From Aspidiotus rigidus (Eukaryota > Arthropoda > Insecta > Hemiptera > Diaspididae), in contig JAVHKY010000023.1 in NCBI GenBank assembly GCA_035079385.1, positions 6,588,001-6,652,000 of the forward strand: 64,000 bases of DNA. Direction: 5' to 3'. A program made the position numbers and the translations under genes. Below are positions 12,467-21,401 of the stretch, one piece after another (the stretch's first letter is position 1; every line of letters starts with the position of its first letter). Under the pieces are notes generated by a model. It ran no database searches, had not been told where the DNA came from, and saw only the letters and a program-made list of their open reading frames with translations.

Positions 12467-12985
12467 TTACCAGTTAAAAGGGAGTTCGAACTAAACCGGT
12501 TCCAACGTAATAAATAGCGAAACGTTAAGATGTATGTACTTCGAATCTACAAAATCTGTATATTAATTTTGTCTTCAATTTGCGCCCCTACTCAACTTTC
12601 TACGACTTCTTTGAGCCGAATTAGGGACCAAAATATGCCAAAAATTGACCAATTTGCCAAGATTTCCGAAATATGAAATTAAAAATTCCCCCTCTTTCAA
12701 GCTTCATAGAGTTATTCAGGTATTTTTTTTGGGGAATCGGCGTTAAATTTTACCTTCAAATGAAGTAAAATATGAAAGTTTGGACGATTTCAAATTTTTA
12801 ATAATTTGGGTACCTATTGGTCAATTGTTTGCCCATTTTGATCCATAACTCGGCTCAAGAAAGTCGTAGAAAGTTGAGTAGGAGCGCAAATTGAGATACA
12901 AATTTCATCGATTTGAAATATACATCTAACATTTTGCGTTTCTGCGCTGGAGTGAATTTAGCGCGAACTTCCATTTAACTGGTAA
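12467..12985. mobile_element. 519-bp foldback element, copy A
   Basis: The left end TTTACCAGTTAAAAGGGAGT and the right end, inverted, TTACCAGTTAAATGGAAGTT are matching TIRs. A second inner inverted pair, GCGCCCCTACTCAACTTTCT and its counterpart AGAAAGTTGAGTAGGAGCGC, lies around 12582-12602 and 12870-12890. So the element can fold over most of its length. The same element is in copy B at 39366-39887, so it predates the duplication. There is no coding capacity. Confidence 0.65.
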
Positions 12986-15156
12986 GTAGGTAACATCTTT
13001 TGTAGGCATATATTTTCAAGGAAATGCTAATAAATAATATAAGTCAAGAGTACCTACGAATCTAGAATTGAAAAACCAGAGACAATTTCGATATCAGCTT
13101 TGCAGTACTAATTACTATGGGAGGAATGGATTTATCCCAGAAAGGCAAAATCGTCGGTAGTACTAATAATGACTGTCAGAACAGTGTTTACTATTAGAGA
13201 AGCTGAACGATTATTCTTTTAGATTATTTCTAGTATAAATGCGTTAAATATAATACGGAAATAAGTAATTTATAAATGAAACAGAACTATCAGATATCGT
13301 CAAGGTCACTACAGACGGAAAAATTCTTTAATAAAATCTTTTTCAGTCGAACTTATAACTAATTCTAATAACTTCACATCAAAACATTTAAAGCTGACAA
13401 CCAGTTTACGTGATCATTCATTTATTCTAACGAATTACTCATCAAGCCTCCTGAGTGTCGTCATACTAAGGCTTCTCTACCTCTTTTGAAGAAGTAATCC
13501 AGTTTTTAAAGAGGCACAAAAGCTAACCTAGGTACTCAGGCAATGATTGAAATGGTGAATATGCTTGAGTGTAGAGAACGAGAATCACGTTTGTGCAAAT
13601 AAAGTTGGAAACGTTATCAAAATCAGTTTTTGAAGGAAGCAATAAGTTTAAAAAAGAAGTCACATTCAGCGTATAATTTAAACGCAGGAAAGTCGCACCG
13701 CGGCGATGAACGCCAAATTGATCTCACGGGGCCGCCGCAATAATAAAGTAATAGAGACGAGCTAAGGGAATTGGTACGACGAAGTAATTTTTTCTGGTAC
13801 CGCACAATGGTGCTACGAAAAGTGTATTGATGGATAGTATGACTAGCTAAATCGACAAAATATCATTTTTCCTTCTCTAGGTACCTATGTTGTCGCTAAA
13901 TACAATTTATTTCCTCTTGCGCGCTCGTGACATTTTGACATATTTTCATTTTCTTCCTTCAGATTCTGCAATATTGTCAGGAAAAAAAACCATTTGGTTG
14001 GTCGAGTAGAATTCGAGGCAAGAATATCGCCAAAGAATGAAAACGACTTTACGAATTTATTTATCGGAGTATTCGAGCATTAATTTAATCTAGCGAGTTC
14101 GAATTCCAGAACTTACATATTGAGAAAATTAACTAATCTCACTAACGGAGTTGATTTTAGATAGAAGCTCAGGAAGAAAGAACGTACATGAGTGGAGATG
14201 AGTGAATGAACGCTCCAATCATGTGAATTACATTTAAATGTGTTCTTTTTATTAAGTTGAGAAAATTCCAAAATTTTGATGACTTTCTTGAATTCTTTTC
14301 TACGAACATGACTAACAGTTGGATGACGGTCTAAATGCCACAGTTTTTGAAAAATTAATAATTCAAACATGATACAAATCGTATCGTCGATGATTTGTAA
14401 CAAACGAACAAAAAGAATAAAAATACCCAAAACTTATCAAATATTTTATTTCAATTTCATAAAAAAAAAAAAATAATCAAAATGGAATGATATTTGTAAG
14501 TATAAAGTTATAACGAAGGCCATAAAGCGCATCTTGTCAGGTTACACCTGGATCATGAGAATCTTAAATCAATAAAAATTACCTCTAAATTAGATCAACG
14601 TATAAAAAATTATCACAGATCTGGTTTTATATTTAAAAGTAGGATAGAAAAACGAACAAAACAATTAACAAATCTGCATTTCTGTCGCATAAGTTGATGC
14701 CAAAATGATAGGACTAATAACTTCCTAAAATATAAAATTGAAACACCACGGACTCCGACATGATTTGAAATGTTGCGAAACAAAAATAAAATAATACAGC
14801 CTCGCACGGTTTACCTTAACATACGGTAACGAAAGAAAAATTACGAAAAACTAGAACGAAAAAAAAAAAAAAAAAAAAAAAACTGTATACCATTTTTCGC
14901 AGTTGTGAATGGAGTCCGGAATCATGGCTGTTAGAAATGATTAGGTACAAAGATTCAAGCTCCTTTTTTTTTTTTTTTCAAAACTACGGAAAATGGTTTA
15001 CTTCGGACCAACACCAATATAATGTTTACAGTCCTAAATGCAAAAAACAATAGAAAACTGGTTCCCAACCCAAAAATTGATATCAGGACAATTCACTAAA
15101 ATCCACCAAGAAGAAATTTAGTCTGCTAGCCATCCGAATATAATTTGATATTAATT
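12986..15156. other. Intergenic DNA, no supported gene
   Basis: Shared with copy B (39888-42072). Bases 13670-13770 are locally GC-richer but without a supported frame. Long A and T runs occur at 14859-14881 and 14966-14980. I see no exon or RNA gene. Confidence 0.45.
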
Positions 15157-16463
15157 TTAGGAGTGGCCATCCGATGGCTGTACCATGATTATATCCTCTG
15201 AAGAATCGCTTTCATAACTAATATCACTTTCGTCATAATACGGCTGCACAATTGTAGGTCGCCCTGAAAGGAAGAAACTGGTACTTAAAAACTTCCGTGA
15301 TTATAATATCAATTTAAATTAATTACACATTCAAACATACCATTCAATCCAGCTGAGAAAAAATCTTTTTCGTCGTCGCTTAGCAGTATAGATTTTTCTT
15401 TAGTTGGTATAGGTTTGAATTTGATTTTGTAATCAAAATTATTATCAAAACAGCCGGTATAACAGTACAATACAGCTCCCACGAAAATTAGACCGAATAC
15501 GCCTAAAATTAAAATTCGTGATTGAGAATTTCAGTTCACAGTGAAAATTATTGTGAAATAGACCGAAGGTTACCTGAAGCGAGCAAGAATAGTGTGCGTG
15601 GCATTCGGAGAACACGATTATCTTTGACAAGAGTGAAGAATGAGACTGGATTTCCAGTCGGTAAGACATCAATTTTATCGAATAAATTAGCGTAACCTTT
15701 TGCTGTTGTAACGTTGTAAGATCCTACGATTGAAATGATTTTTTTTTCGTTCTCGGTTAATGCTGATATAATTGTATATCTATAAATGGAATCATAACTT
15801 TATCAACATACCAGGAGGTAACGATAAACTGAACGATCCATTCTTATCCGTAACCGAGTAACTTTCACGGCCATTCACCATCACACCAGCAAATTCAACC
15901 GCCATATTTTGAACGTTCGTTACGTATCCTACAATTTCAAAGGTGGAATATAATATGATCTTCACAAATATTTTTATGGTTCCAGAAGTATTTTTTACCT
16001 TGGACAGTGACAGGAACTTGCTCTCTTCCTTCAACACGACGTAGTACTAAGTCGACCTCATTGATATGTTCAGATCTTACGATGACTTCCTTGGGAATCG
16101 TAGCATAATCAGGATGTCGAGCTACAAGACGATACCTTCCTCGTGGTAAAGAAATTTTGAAAACGGCTTCGTTCTTCGAAACATTGGCGTTCGCCATAAG
16201 GTTATTTTCCATATTTTCAACTTCAATAACTGCATCCTTGATAAGATGACCCGTTTCATCTCGAACAGTTCCCACAATACCTAGTTATGTCAACATATTA
16301 TCAATGAAAAGGAGTCAAGGATGAGCACACATGAGATGTGTCCATTTCCCATACCTTCGAGGAAATTTGATAAGAGATCAAAAATGGGCAGTTTGACTTC
16401 TTCCCATATTCTCACGAGTCGTTTAGGTTCTTCGTAATTGCAACAGCTCACTCCCAAACTCAC
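15157..16463 (-). CDS. Carboxypeptidase D/M/N-like protein, C-terminal exons (copy A)
   Basis: Six minus-strand exons splice cleanly: 16355-16463, 15999-16280, 15812-15928, 15574-15723, 15341-15502 and 15157-15263 (stop TAA at 15157-15159). The five introns between them all have GT-AG ends and phase 1. The product segment is about 308 residues. It opens with GVSCCNYEEP...RIWEE, the SCCKYP-type junction that follows the catalytic domain in metallocarboxypeptidases of the D/N/E group. Then come two transthyretin-like sandwich domains (starting GTVRDETG and GYVTNVQN, each with an LPRGRY or LPPGSY turn), one membrane helix (VFGLIFVGAVLYCYTG) and an acidic cytoplasmic tail. A possible further exon at 16536-16610 splices in frame but has no likeness to the family. 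The zinc-binding catalytic domain is not in the window; the small-ORF element starts about 70 bp upstream. Confidence 0.65.
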
Positions 16464-16681
16464 CTAGGTACAAAATATGAAAAGAATTTATAAAAATATT
16501 ATTTATAGGCGTAAATAGTATGATAAATCACTTACCACTTGAGTCGCTAGTCTGCTAAATGCATTTAATACTTTTTCTTTGATATCAGCAACTCGTAGCT
16601 TTCTTACTTGCTAGAATTTTGGGGAGTCCAATATAAGAACCAGCTCTGAGTGGATCATACCTATTTATATTAATTCTGAAG

Positions 16682-16776
16682 CTATCAATTGAAGTGCTGC
16701 GTGGAAAAGGGTCCTCCGTGTAATGTATTTCTTATGGAACGGAGGCCCCTTTTCCACGCAGCGCTTCAATTGATAG
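16682..16776. repeat. Hairpin at the left edge of the small-ORF cluster, copy A
   Basis: Arms 16682-16718 and 16738-16776 are inverted copies (CTATCAATTGAAGTGCTGCG and its complement, then AAAAGG and CCTCCGT) with few mismatches around a loop of about 19 bases. The arm runs into the end of the ORF at 16732-17202 and supplies its stop. It could be the terminus of an element or a rearranged end. Confidence 0.7.
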
Positions 16777-17202
16777 TAAAACCCATTGAGTACCCTCTGA
16801 ATTATCTTGTATATTTTCATGTCTTCCTATTACATGATCAGTAATGTTATTGTACATCTCAATCAAGTTGGTTTCACAAAGAAATGTATAATTTTCAGTT
16901 TGTAAATATATTTGATTAGTCTCAATAACTGGTTGCCCCCTCCTTTCATAAGTTGCAGTTACAGAGAAATTAGCTCTGATTCCTTTATGTAAATGGATCC
17001 ACTTTTTGAGAAGTCCAAAAGCAGGTTTTTTCATAAAATCTAAAAACTCTCCCAAATCTTGTATTCCCCATTCATTTTGAATATGTCTGCTTTCAAAATT
17101 CTCATCTACAAATCTAGGTCTAATTTTGAAATCATTCTCCTTACTTGACTTAAATATATCATCATCAAACTTGAATGGAGTTCCTGAAAGCCATCTACCT
17201 AT
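16732..17202 (-). CDS. Truncated protein resembling the N-terminal region of insect element-encoded DNA-polymerase-type proteins
   Basis: An open frame of about 156 codons on the minus strand, without an obvious ATG near its start (a stop directly precedes it at 17203-17205). It contains LKKWIHLHKGIRANF, then SEGTQWVLLSIEAL and a short RGKGASVP end. From memory, a family in insect genomes has this order (helix with HxGIK, then SGWTL and RGSSYI motifs) ahead of a type-B DNA polymerase. Here the frame stops inside the hairpin just where the conserved block would go on, so it is a fragment. The assignment is tentative. It overlaps the next ORF (17195-17500) by 8 nt, as in compact viral or plasmid-like genomes. 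Confidence 0.4.
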   Translation of the reverse strand: MGRWLSGTPFKFDDDIFKSSKENDFKIRPRFVDENFESRHIQNEWGIQDLGEFLDFMKKPAFGLLKKWIHLHKGIRANFSVTATYERRGQPVIETNQIYLQTENYTFLCETNLIEMYNNITDHVIGRHENIQDNSEGTQWVLLSIEALRGKGASVP

Positions 17203-17500
17203 TTATTTCTTCCTCTGTTAATGTAAAAGTAATTTGCATTCGATGTGGTTGAAGTAATCTGGATTGAGTTAGTTTTTGTAATAATATAGAATATAATTCA
17301 TTCAATTTTTCAACTACTTCTCTTTCTCTAAAAACTATACAAATTCTACATTTTCTTAAATAGTTTTCTATTTGCTTTGTAGTTTTATTTGTATAGAAAT
17401 TATGCACTTTGAAAAACTGAATCCATCGAGTAATATTTACATCTCTTTTCTCACTCTCATTTCTTATAACACTTATTAAGACTTGATTTTCTGAATTCAT
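17195..17500 (-). CDS. Small ORF of the virus-like cluster, unknown function
   Basis: A 101-codon minus-strand ORF starting ATG at 17500. It is basic and helical, with NITRWIQFFKVHNFYTNKTT near the start and several lysine/arginine-rich stretches. I see no known domain. It is identical in copy B (51953-52258). Its position directly upstream of the polymerase-like fragment, with an 8-nt overlap, suggests both belonged to one transcription unit of an element. Confidence 0.45.
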   Translation of the reverse strand: MNSENQVLISVIRNESEKRDVNITRWIQFFKVHNFYTNKTTKQIENYLRKCRICIVFREREVVEKLNELYSILLQKLTQSRLLQPHRMQITFTLTEEEINR

Positions 17501-17546
17501 TTTTTATTATTATATTTATTAAGGAAAAAAATTTAATAAGGATTTT

Positions 17547-18016
17547 TTATTTTTCATTGATAAGATTATAATGAGATTTTATTTTTAAATGTGCTTTGTA
17601 AGATACAGAATTTATGACTTTACCACAAGCACATATCATTAGATTCTTTCTCTTTTCATAATCTTTTTTCAAATTTTCTTTCATTTTTTCTTGATTTCTA
17701 TTATAGTATTCTTTAAATGATGTATTCTTACATTTTTTACACCAGTTTTTATTTCTACCAAAATCTTCTATAAATTTTTATTATTTTTACATTTGGTACA
17801 ATATTTACCATTTTCATAAAAATTCATTATAGATATTAATTCTCTTAGAAATTCATCAAGACTATATTCTTTGAATTCTGTTAAAATTTCACTATTCTCT
17901 GAATTTAACAAAGTAGACTTACAAGTATCATGTAAAATGTGATCACTAGTTGGTATGTATGTCTTGGTATAATAAAACCGCTCATCTTTGCTGAGTGTTT
18001 CCATCTTAAGCTTCAA
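17547..18016 (-). CDS. Multi-CxxC zinc-ribbon-like protein split by a -1 frame change
   Basis: The zero-frame ORF starts at 18016 (ATG) and stops at TAG 17768-17770 after 82 codons, ending in a CTKC motif. The -1 frame then continues without a stop to TAA at 17547-17549, adding about 75 residues with WCKKC and ICACGK motifs and a late H...H pair. Joined, it would have three CxxC knuckles, so the two halves belong to one protein. The frame change falls exactly at a heptamer of the A AAU UUA type directly before the zero-frame stop. This may be programmed frameshifting or an old one-base indel. The neighbouring ORF at 18482-18929 is clearly decayed, which favours caution. Confidence 0.5.
17771..17777 (-). 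promoter_or_regulatory. Candidate -1 ribosomal frameshift heptamer A AAT TTA
   Basis: In the zero frame the minus strand reads AAT AAA AAT TTA TAG. The heptamer AAATTTA fits X XXY YYZ and is followed directly by the zero-frame stop. After a -1 slip the frame stays open for about 75 codons rich in CxxC motifs. The same sequence is at 52529-52535 in copy B. I could not judge whether a stimulatory RNA structure follows. Confidence 0.45.
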
Positions 18017-18095
18017 CTAATAAAGCAACTAGTGCAAGGTGCTTATATACTATTTAAAGAGAAATAAATTTATAATAAAAATTTAATAAGGAAAA

Positions 18096-18275
18096 AACCA
18101 ACATAAAACCTTCTCAAAACCTTCCCAAAACCTTCCAAGTTATAAAAACCAACATAAAACCTTCTCAAAACCTTCCCAAATCCTTCCAAGTTATAAGAGG
18201 TGACATAAAAGTTTCCTAAATCCTTTTCAAGTCATAAGAAACTGGAATAAAAACTTCCTAAATCCTTTTCAAATA
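18096..18275. repeat. About four tandem units of a 50-60-bp repeat
   Basis: Units share ACATAAAA(C/G)(C/T)TT, CCTTCCCAAA(A/T)CCTTCCA and AGTTATAA blocks. They lie between the zinc-ribbon ORF and the decayed ORF at 18482. The position upstream of the minus-strand ORFs suggests promoter or replication iterons of the element, but that is inference. Copy B has it at about 52858-53040. Confidence 0.55.
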
Positions 18276-18481
18276 TTCTTTTGTGTTTGTAAATTATTAT
18301 AATTATAACTAGAACTAGAACTCTTAAGTTTTTTTGATTGGTTATTCAAACTAATTGCAGACAGAATTCAGATAAAGATTGTCTATATAGACTGCTGTTT
18401 GATAAAAAGCAACCCTTCTTGAAATAGATGTAAAACCTTATTAAGATTTTTCAAACACATAATGATATTTGATACCAGTTA

Positions 18482-18929
18482 TTAAATGTTCAAATTTAAG
18501 TCAACATTCTCAACCTTTGGTTGAGCGGCTTTTGCAAGATTCTTTACACCAGCTACCAAATTCTGTTTCTAATTCTGTATAATAGTAGCATCATTATTCA
18601 GACTAGGAACATTTACAGTTGTTATTTTCTTGATATTATTAAATCTAGGCCCCTTTTTAGGATTAGATTTCATATTTTTCAATTCATCAGGCGTTAGTTC
18701 TTTAGTTCCTACTTCTGAAAATATAATTATGCTTAAAATCATCATGAAATTTAATATCTTTCAAGGTTTTCTCCATATACTTTGATAATTTTTTCTCTTT
18801 AGGTTCTACGATCATTGTTGAGAAAACATTATCTAGTTCTTCAATTCCAGAATTATCTTTATGTTTCTCAGCTTGAGATTTTATGATTTTCTTATATTTC
18901 CCCTCCCTCTCGAGTAGATTTTCTATCAA
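18482..18929 (-). pseudogene. Decayed ORF of the virus-like cluster
   Basis: The minus-strand frame from about 18929 encodes a lysine- and glutamate-rich product to a stop near 18702. A different frame takes over at about 18720 (TPDELKNMKSNPKKGPRF) and runs to TAA at 18482-18484, but with an internal TAG at 18569-18571. One frame change and one stop therefore break what looks like a single protein of about 145 residues. I do not recognise it. Copy B (53247-53694) carries the same lesions, so decay predates the duplication. Confidence 0.45.
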
Positions 18930-18950
18930 CTCCTGATTTTTAAAATTGGC

Positions 18951-19073
18951 TTATTTATAAATATCTGAAGTCATACTTGTTTGCTGTAGAGCTATAAAGA
19001 ACTGTTTAACAATAGTTTTCATATTAGTATTCATATTTTTTAAACCATCAATAGCTTGAATTATTTTATTCAT
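18951..19073 (-). CDS. 40-codon ORF of the virus-like cluster
   Basis: ATG at 19073, stop at 18951-18953. The product is a short amphipathic helix type (NKIIQAIDGLKNM). It overlaps the end of the upstream 35-codon ORF by 8 nt, which makes both more believable as parts of a compact genome. No known function. Confidence 0.3.
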   Translation of the reverse strand: MNKIIQAIDGLKNMNTNMKTIVKQFFIALQQTSMTSDIYK

Positions 19074-19173
19074 TTCTTATCAATTCTTCCAATTCTTTAT
19101 TTTTTGAAATTATCCTATCTAAGCCTTCTAGCTCAATCTTATTAGGCATATATCTTTTTATTTGACTTTCCAT
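19066..19173 (-). CDS. 35-codon ORF of the virus-like cluster
   Basis: ATG at 19173, stop TAA at 19066-19068, overlapping the next ORF by 8 nt. The product is charged and helical (KIELEGLDRIISKNKELEEL). In copy B two substitutions at the end remove the stop and extend the frame slightly. No known function. Confidence 0.28.
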   Translation of the reverse strand: MESQIKRYMPNKIELEGLDRIISKNKELEELIRNE

Positions 19174-19202
19174 TTATTAGAATAAATTTTTATATTTTCT
19201 AA

Positions 19203-19247
19203 TTTGTAAGGTAAGGTAAGGTAAAGTAAGGTAAGGTAATAAGGTAT
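19203..19247. repeat. (GGTAA)n microsatellite
   Basis: Seven or so imperfect GGTAA units in the divergent gap between the minus-strand and plus-strand ORFs of the cluster. It is in copy B at about 53973-54012. The unit is not the TTAGG insect telomere repeat. Confidence 0.75.
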
Positions 19248-19310
19248 AGAAATATGGTAATATTGTATGGAAGTATGGTATGGAAAAAGAAATAAAATTT
19301 TTATGAATAA

Positions 19311-19640
19311 ATGACTCCTAACGAATTAATTAAAATATTAAAAGAATATGACTTTAAGAAAAATAGTGTGAGAAGCTTTTCTTTGAAATATAAAATTACT
19401 GAGAAGACTATTCTAAAATATTTAAAAGAACATGAAATACCATACAATAATAGGAAGATAAGTTATGAAATGACTAGAAATTGTCTAGGTCAATACACAT
19501 TTAAATCTTCTCATAGTCAAAGCCAGACTATAAGTGAGAAGACACAACAAGTTAGTCAATCTAAGGGAGTGAAAAATTTTGCAGAATTTAATAAGAAATA
19601 TGAAATATTTTTCTCTGGAAATAATTTACAGAAAATATAG
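19311..19640 (+). CDS. Small helix-turn-helix-like protein of the virus-like cluster
   Basis: A 109-codon ORF with ATG at 19311. Residues 1-50 (PNELIKILKEYDFKK, then SFSLKYKITEKTILKYLKEH) look like a helix-turn-helix of the kind found in resolvases and phage or viral regulators. Residues about 59-70 hold RNCLGQYTFKSSHS. A similar RNKLGQFFLSSHT string occurs in the next ORF (19764-19946), which suggests a shared short domain. It is divergent from the minus-strand ORFs across a 140-bp gap. Copy B (54076-54405) differs by a few residues. Confidence 0.45.
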   Translation: MTPNELIKILKEYDFKKNSVRSFSLKYKITEKTILKYLKEHEIPYNNRKISYEMTRNCLGQYTFKSSHSQSQTISEKTQQVSQSKGVKNFAEFNKKYEIFFSGNNLQKI

Positions 19641-19763
19641 ACGCGCGCTCTCAATAGGAGCACCCGCATTAGTTAGTGACGCTAACTGTATATAGTGTGA
19701 ATAAAATCCTGTATCTGAATTTATAAAAAAATATGTGTCTGTGCGGAAAAATTAAAATTATGG

Positions 19764-19946
19764 ATGCTACAAAAGGAAAATATTCTCACTCCTAGAAATA
19801 AATTAGGTCAATTTTTTTTATCAAGTCACACAGCAACTACTAGCACAACTCATATAAAAAGTAGAACCAGGAATACACTCCTTCATTCTAACTGTGATGA
19901 GTGGGAAATAATTAACCTAAATGAGTCAGATAGAAATAAAAAATAA
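19764..19946 (+). CDS. 60-codon ORF sharing an RNxLGQ(F/Y) motif with its neighbour
   Basis: ATG at 19764, stop at 19944-19946. RNKLGQFFLSSHT near residues 11-23 matches the motif in the ORF at 19311-19640, so it may be a partial paralogue. The rest is polar. The sequence is unchanged in copy B (54529-54711). Function unknown. Confidence 0.35.
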   Translation: MLQKENILTPRNKLGQFFLSSHTATTSTTHIKSRTRNTLLHSNCDEWEIINLNESDRNKK

Positions 19947-20251
19947 TAATTTGGTACGATACTCAACAGAGAGATAATAGTGACATTCAGAAGAAGGAAT
20001 AAACTAATTTGAATAAATAATATTTTTATAATACATGAAGCGAAAGTGCTGCGTATCGTGTTTGTTTTTTGTAGCGAAACATGCCGTTATCAGAACCGTG
20101 GCGAAAATGTTTTACCCGTCGTGGCGAAAATCAAGTCAGTGGTGCCATTCGAAAAATTTATAAATATTCTTTTTGAACGATAACCAATTTAAATTGTAGG
20201 CCTAAGTGTTCTTTTCACTACATGTATTATAAAAAGTACTGTTTGTAATTC

Positions 20252-20345
20252 GTGTCGAAAACAAACGATATTGGAACTCGCTTATCCACACTCTTTGCTC
20301 GTGTGGCTACACTGCGCTCGTTCCAATATCCTTAGTTTTCGCCAC
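20252..20345. repeat. Foldback with GCTCGTGTGGCTACACTGCG core, copy A
   Basis: GTGTCGAAAACAAACGATAT at the left pairs with the inverted right end GTGGCGAAAACTAAGGATAT. The core holds TTGGAACTCGC and GCGCTCGTTCCAA plus CACAC/GTGTG pairs. Upstream (20085-20130) the motif CGTGGCGAAAAT occurs twice in direct orientation. Copy B has it at about 55014-55110. It is a structured GC-richer island in AT-rich DNA. Confidence 0.6.
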
Positions 20346-20377
20346 TTATTACAAAATAATTTATTTCCACATCAGAT

Positions 20378-20632
20378 TCAAAATCTTTCTGAGGAATATT
20401 TAGAATTTCTACCTATTTCTTTTTCAACCATTCTAGATAAAACACTTAAGTGAGCAATAATATTTATCATTAGTTTACTATACTTTTTCTTTTTGTCTTC
20501 AGGTAAATGTTGAATTTTATCAGAAAGCGGGTCCATTAAAGTTTCATAATTTGATCTTGTTCTATCAAAAGGAACTTTGAAATATGGTATAATATTCTCA
20601 AAATCAACAAAAGAATCTCTGTAGACTTCCAT
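20378..20632 (-). CDS. 84-codon ORF next to the virus-like cluster
   Basis: ATG at 20632, stop TGA at 20378-20380. The product is helical (YSKLMINIIAHLSVLSRMVE in the second half) and has no family I know. Copy B (55162-55431) has a 15-nt in-frame insertion and a nonsense change, so only A is open. It may be a last member of the small-ORF cluster. Confidence 0.35.
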   Translation of the reverse strand: MEVYRDSFVDFENIIPYFKVPFDRTRSNYETLMDPLSDKIQHLPEDKKKKYSKLMINIIAHLSVLSRMVEKEIGRNSKYSSERF

Positions 20633-21401
20633 TTACATGGTTAATAAATATGATAGAAATCATAAAATTTATATTGATAATATTAGTGTTTTGAAATGTA
20701 CATACCTATAAAATTTCATTTTTTTAATACTTCTAACTTAAAAAGATTATTAAGTCTGCAACGCAGTAACCTTCAGTGTGCTCATACTAGGAGCGTCAGC
20801 TATTTTCAGTCGTATGAGCGCTCATAAGACAGCATTAGTTGAAGTTATACCTGTGTATTGAAAAGAGAAGAATGCTTATACAATTTGATCGGTTTTTAGT
20901 CAGGAAACAGATGACGAGAATACGTACACGTACGCTAATAAGACAGCGTTATTAAGAGAGAGAAGGAATTGTAACATTTCGCTGTGTGTTGAAAAGAGAA
21001 AAAAATCGTGACGAAATTCATATGACACCAATGTGTATAGATGTGTGAGCCCTGGGAATGAGTTCTCTACAAATGTAATCGATGTCAAAAGTTATAAACA
21101 AAAACCCGAAGAGAAAAAAAATTAATTTTGATAATGTCCTCTGATATCCATCATTGATTAATTCCATACTACGTAATTAATTAGCATGACTTAATCAGGA
21201 AAGATTTCAACCAAGATCATCACAAAAAAAATTGAAGAAGTTTATCTGATACTAAATTATCAGATAAGATACAGTACATCTTGAAATAAGACGTCTTGAA
21301 ATGAAATATTCTTTCTGTGCTGTATAGACTATAAACAGTTCACTAGATTGAGTGGTACAATAGTTAGTTTATTTTGACATCCCTTCATAAATACGAGTAA
21401 G
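20633..21401. other. Upstream flank of the secreted-protein gene
   Basis: AT-rich DNA shared with copy B (55432-56204). A short TTGAAATAAGACGTCTTGAAATG direct repeat is seen near 21280. The promoter of the plus-strand gene should lie here, but I see no clear TATA box or initiator. Confidence 0.4.

Noticed and set aside
13623..13805. 60-codon minus-strand frame conserved in both copies (also 40539-40721)
   Set aside because: Conservation between such young copies carries no weight, and the frame has no domain or splice signals.
18702..18730. A second programmed frameshift in the small-ORF cluster
   Set aside because: The shift is +1, no slippery motif is present and the continuing frame has its own stop, so decay is the simpler reading.
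19203..19247. Telomere-like repeat
   Set aside because: The unit is GGTAA, not the insect TTAGG, and it is short and interstitial.
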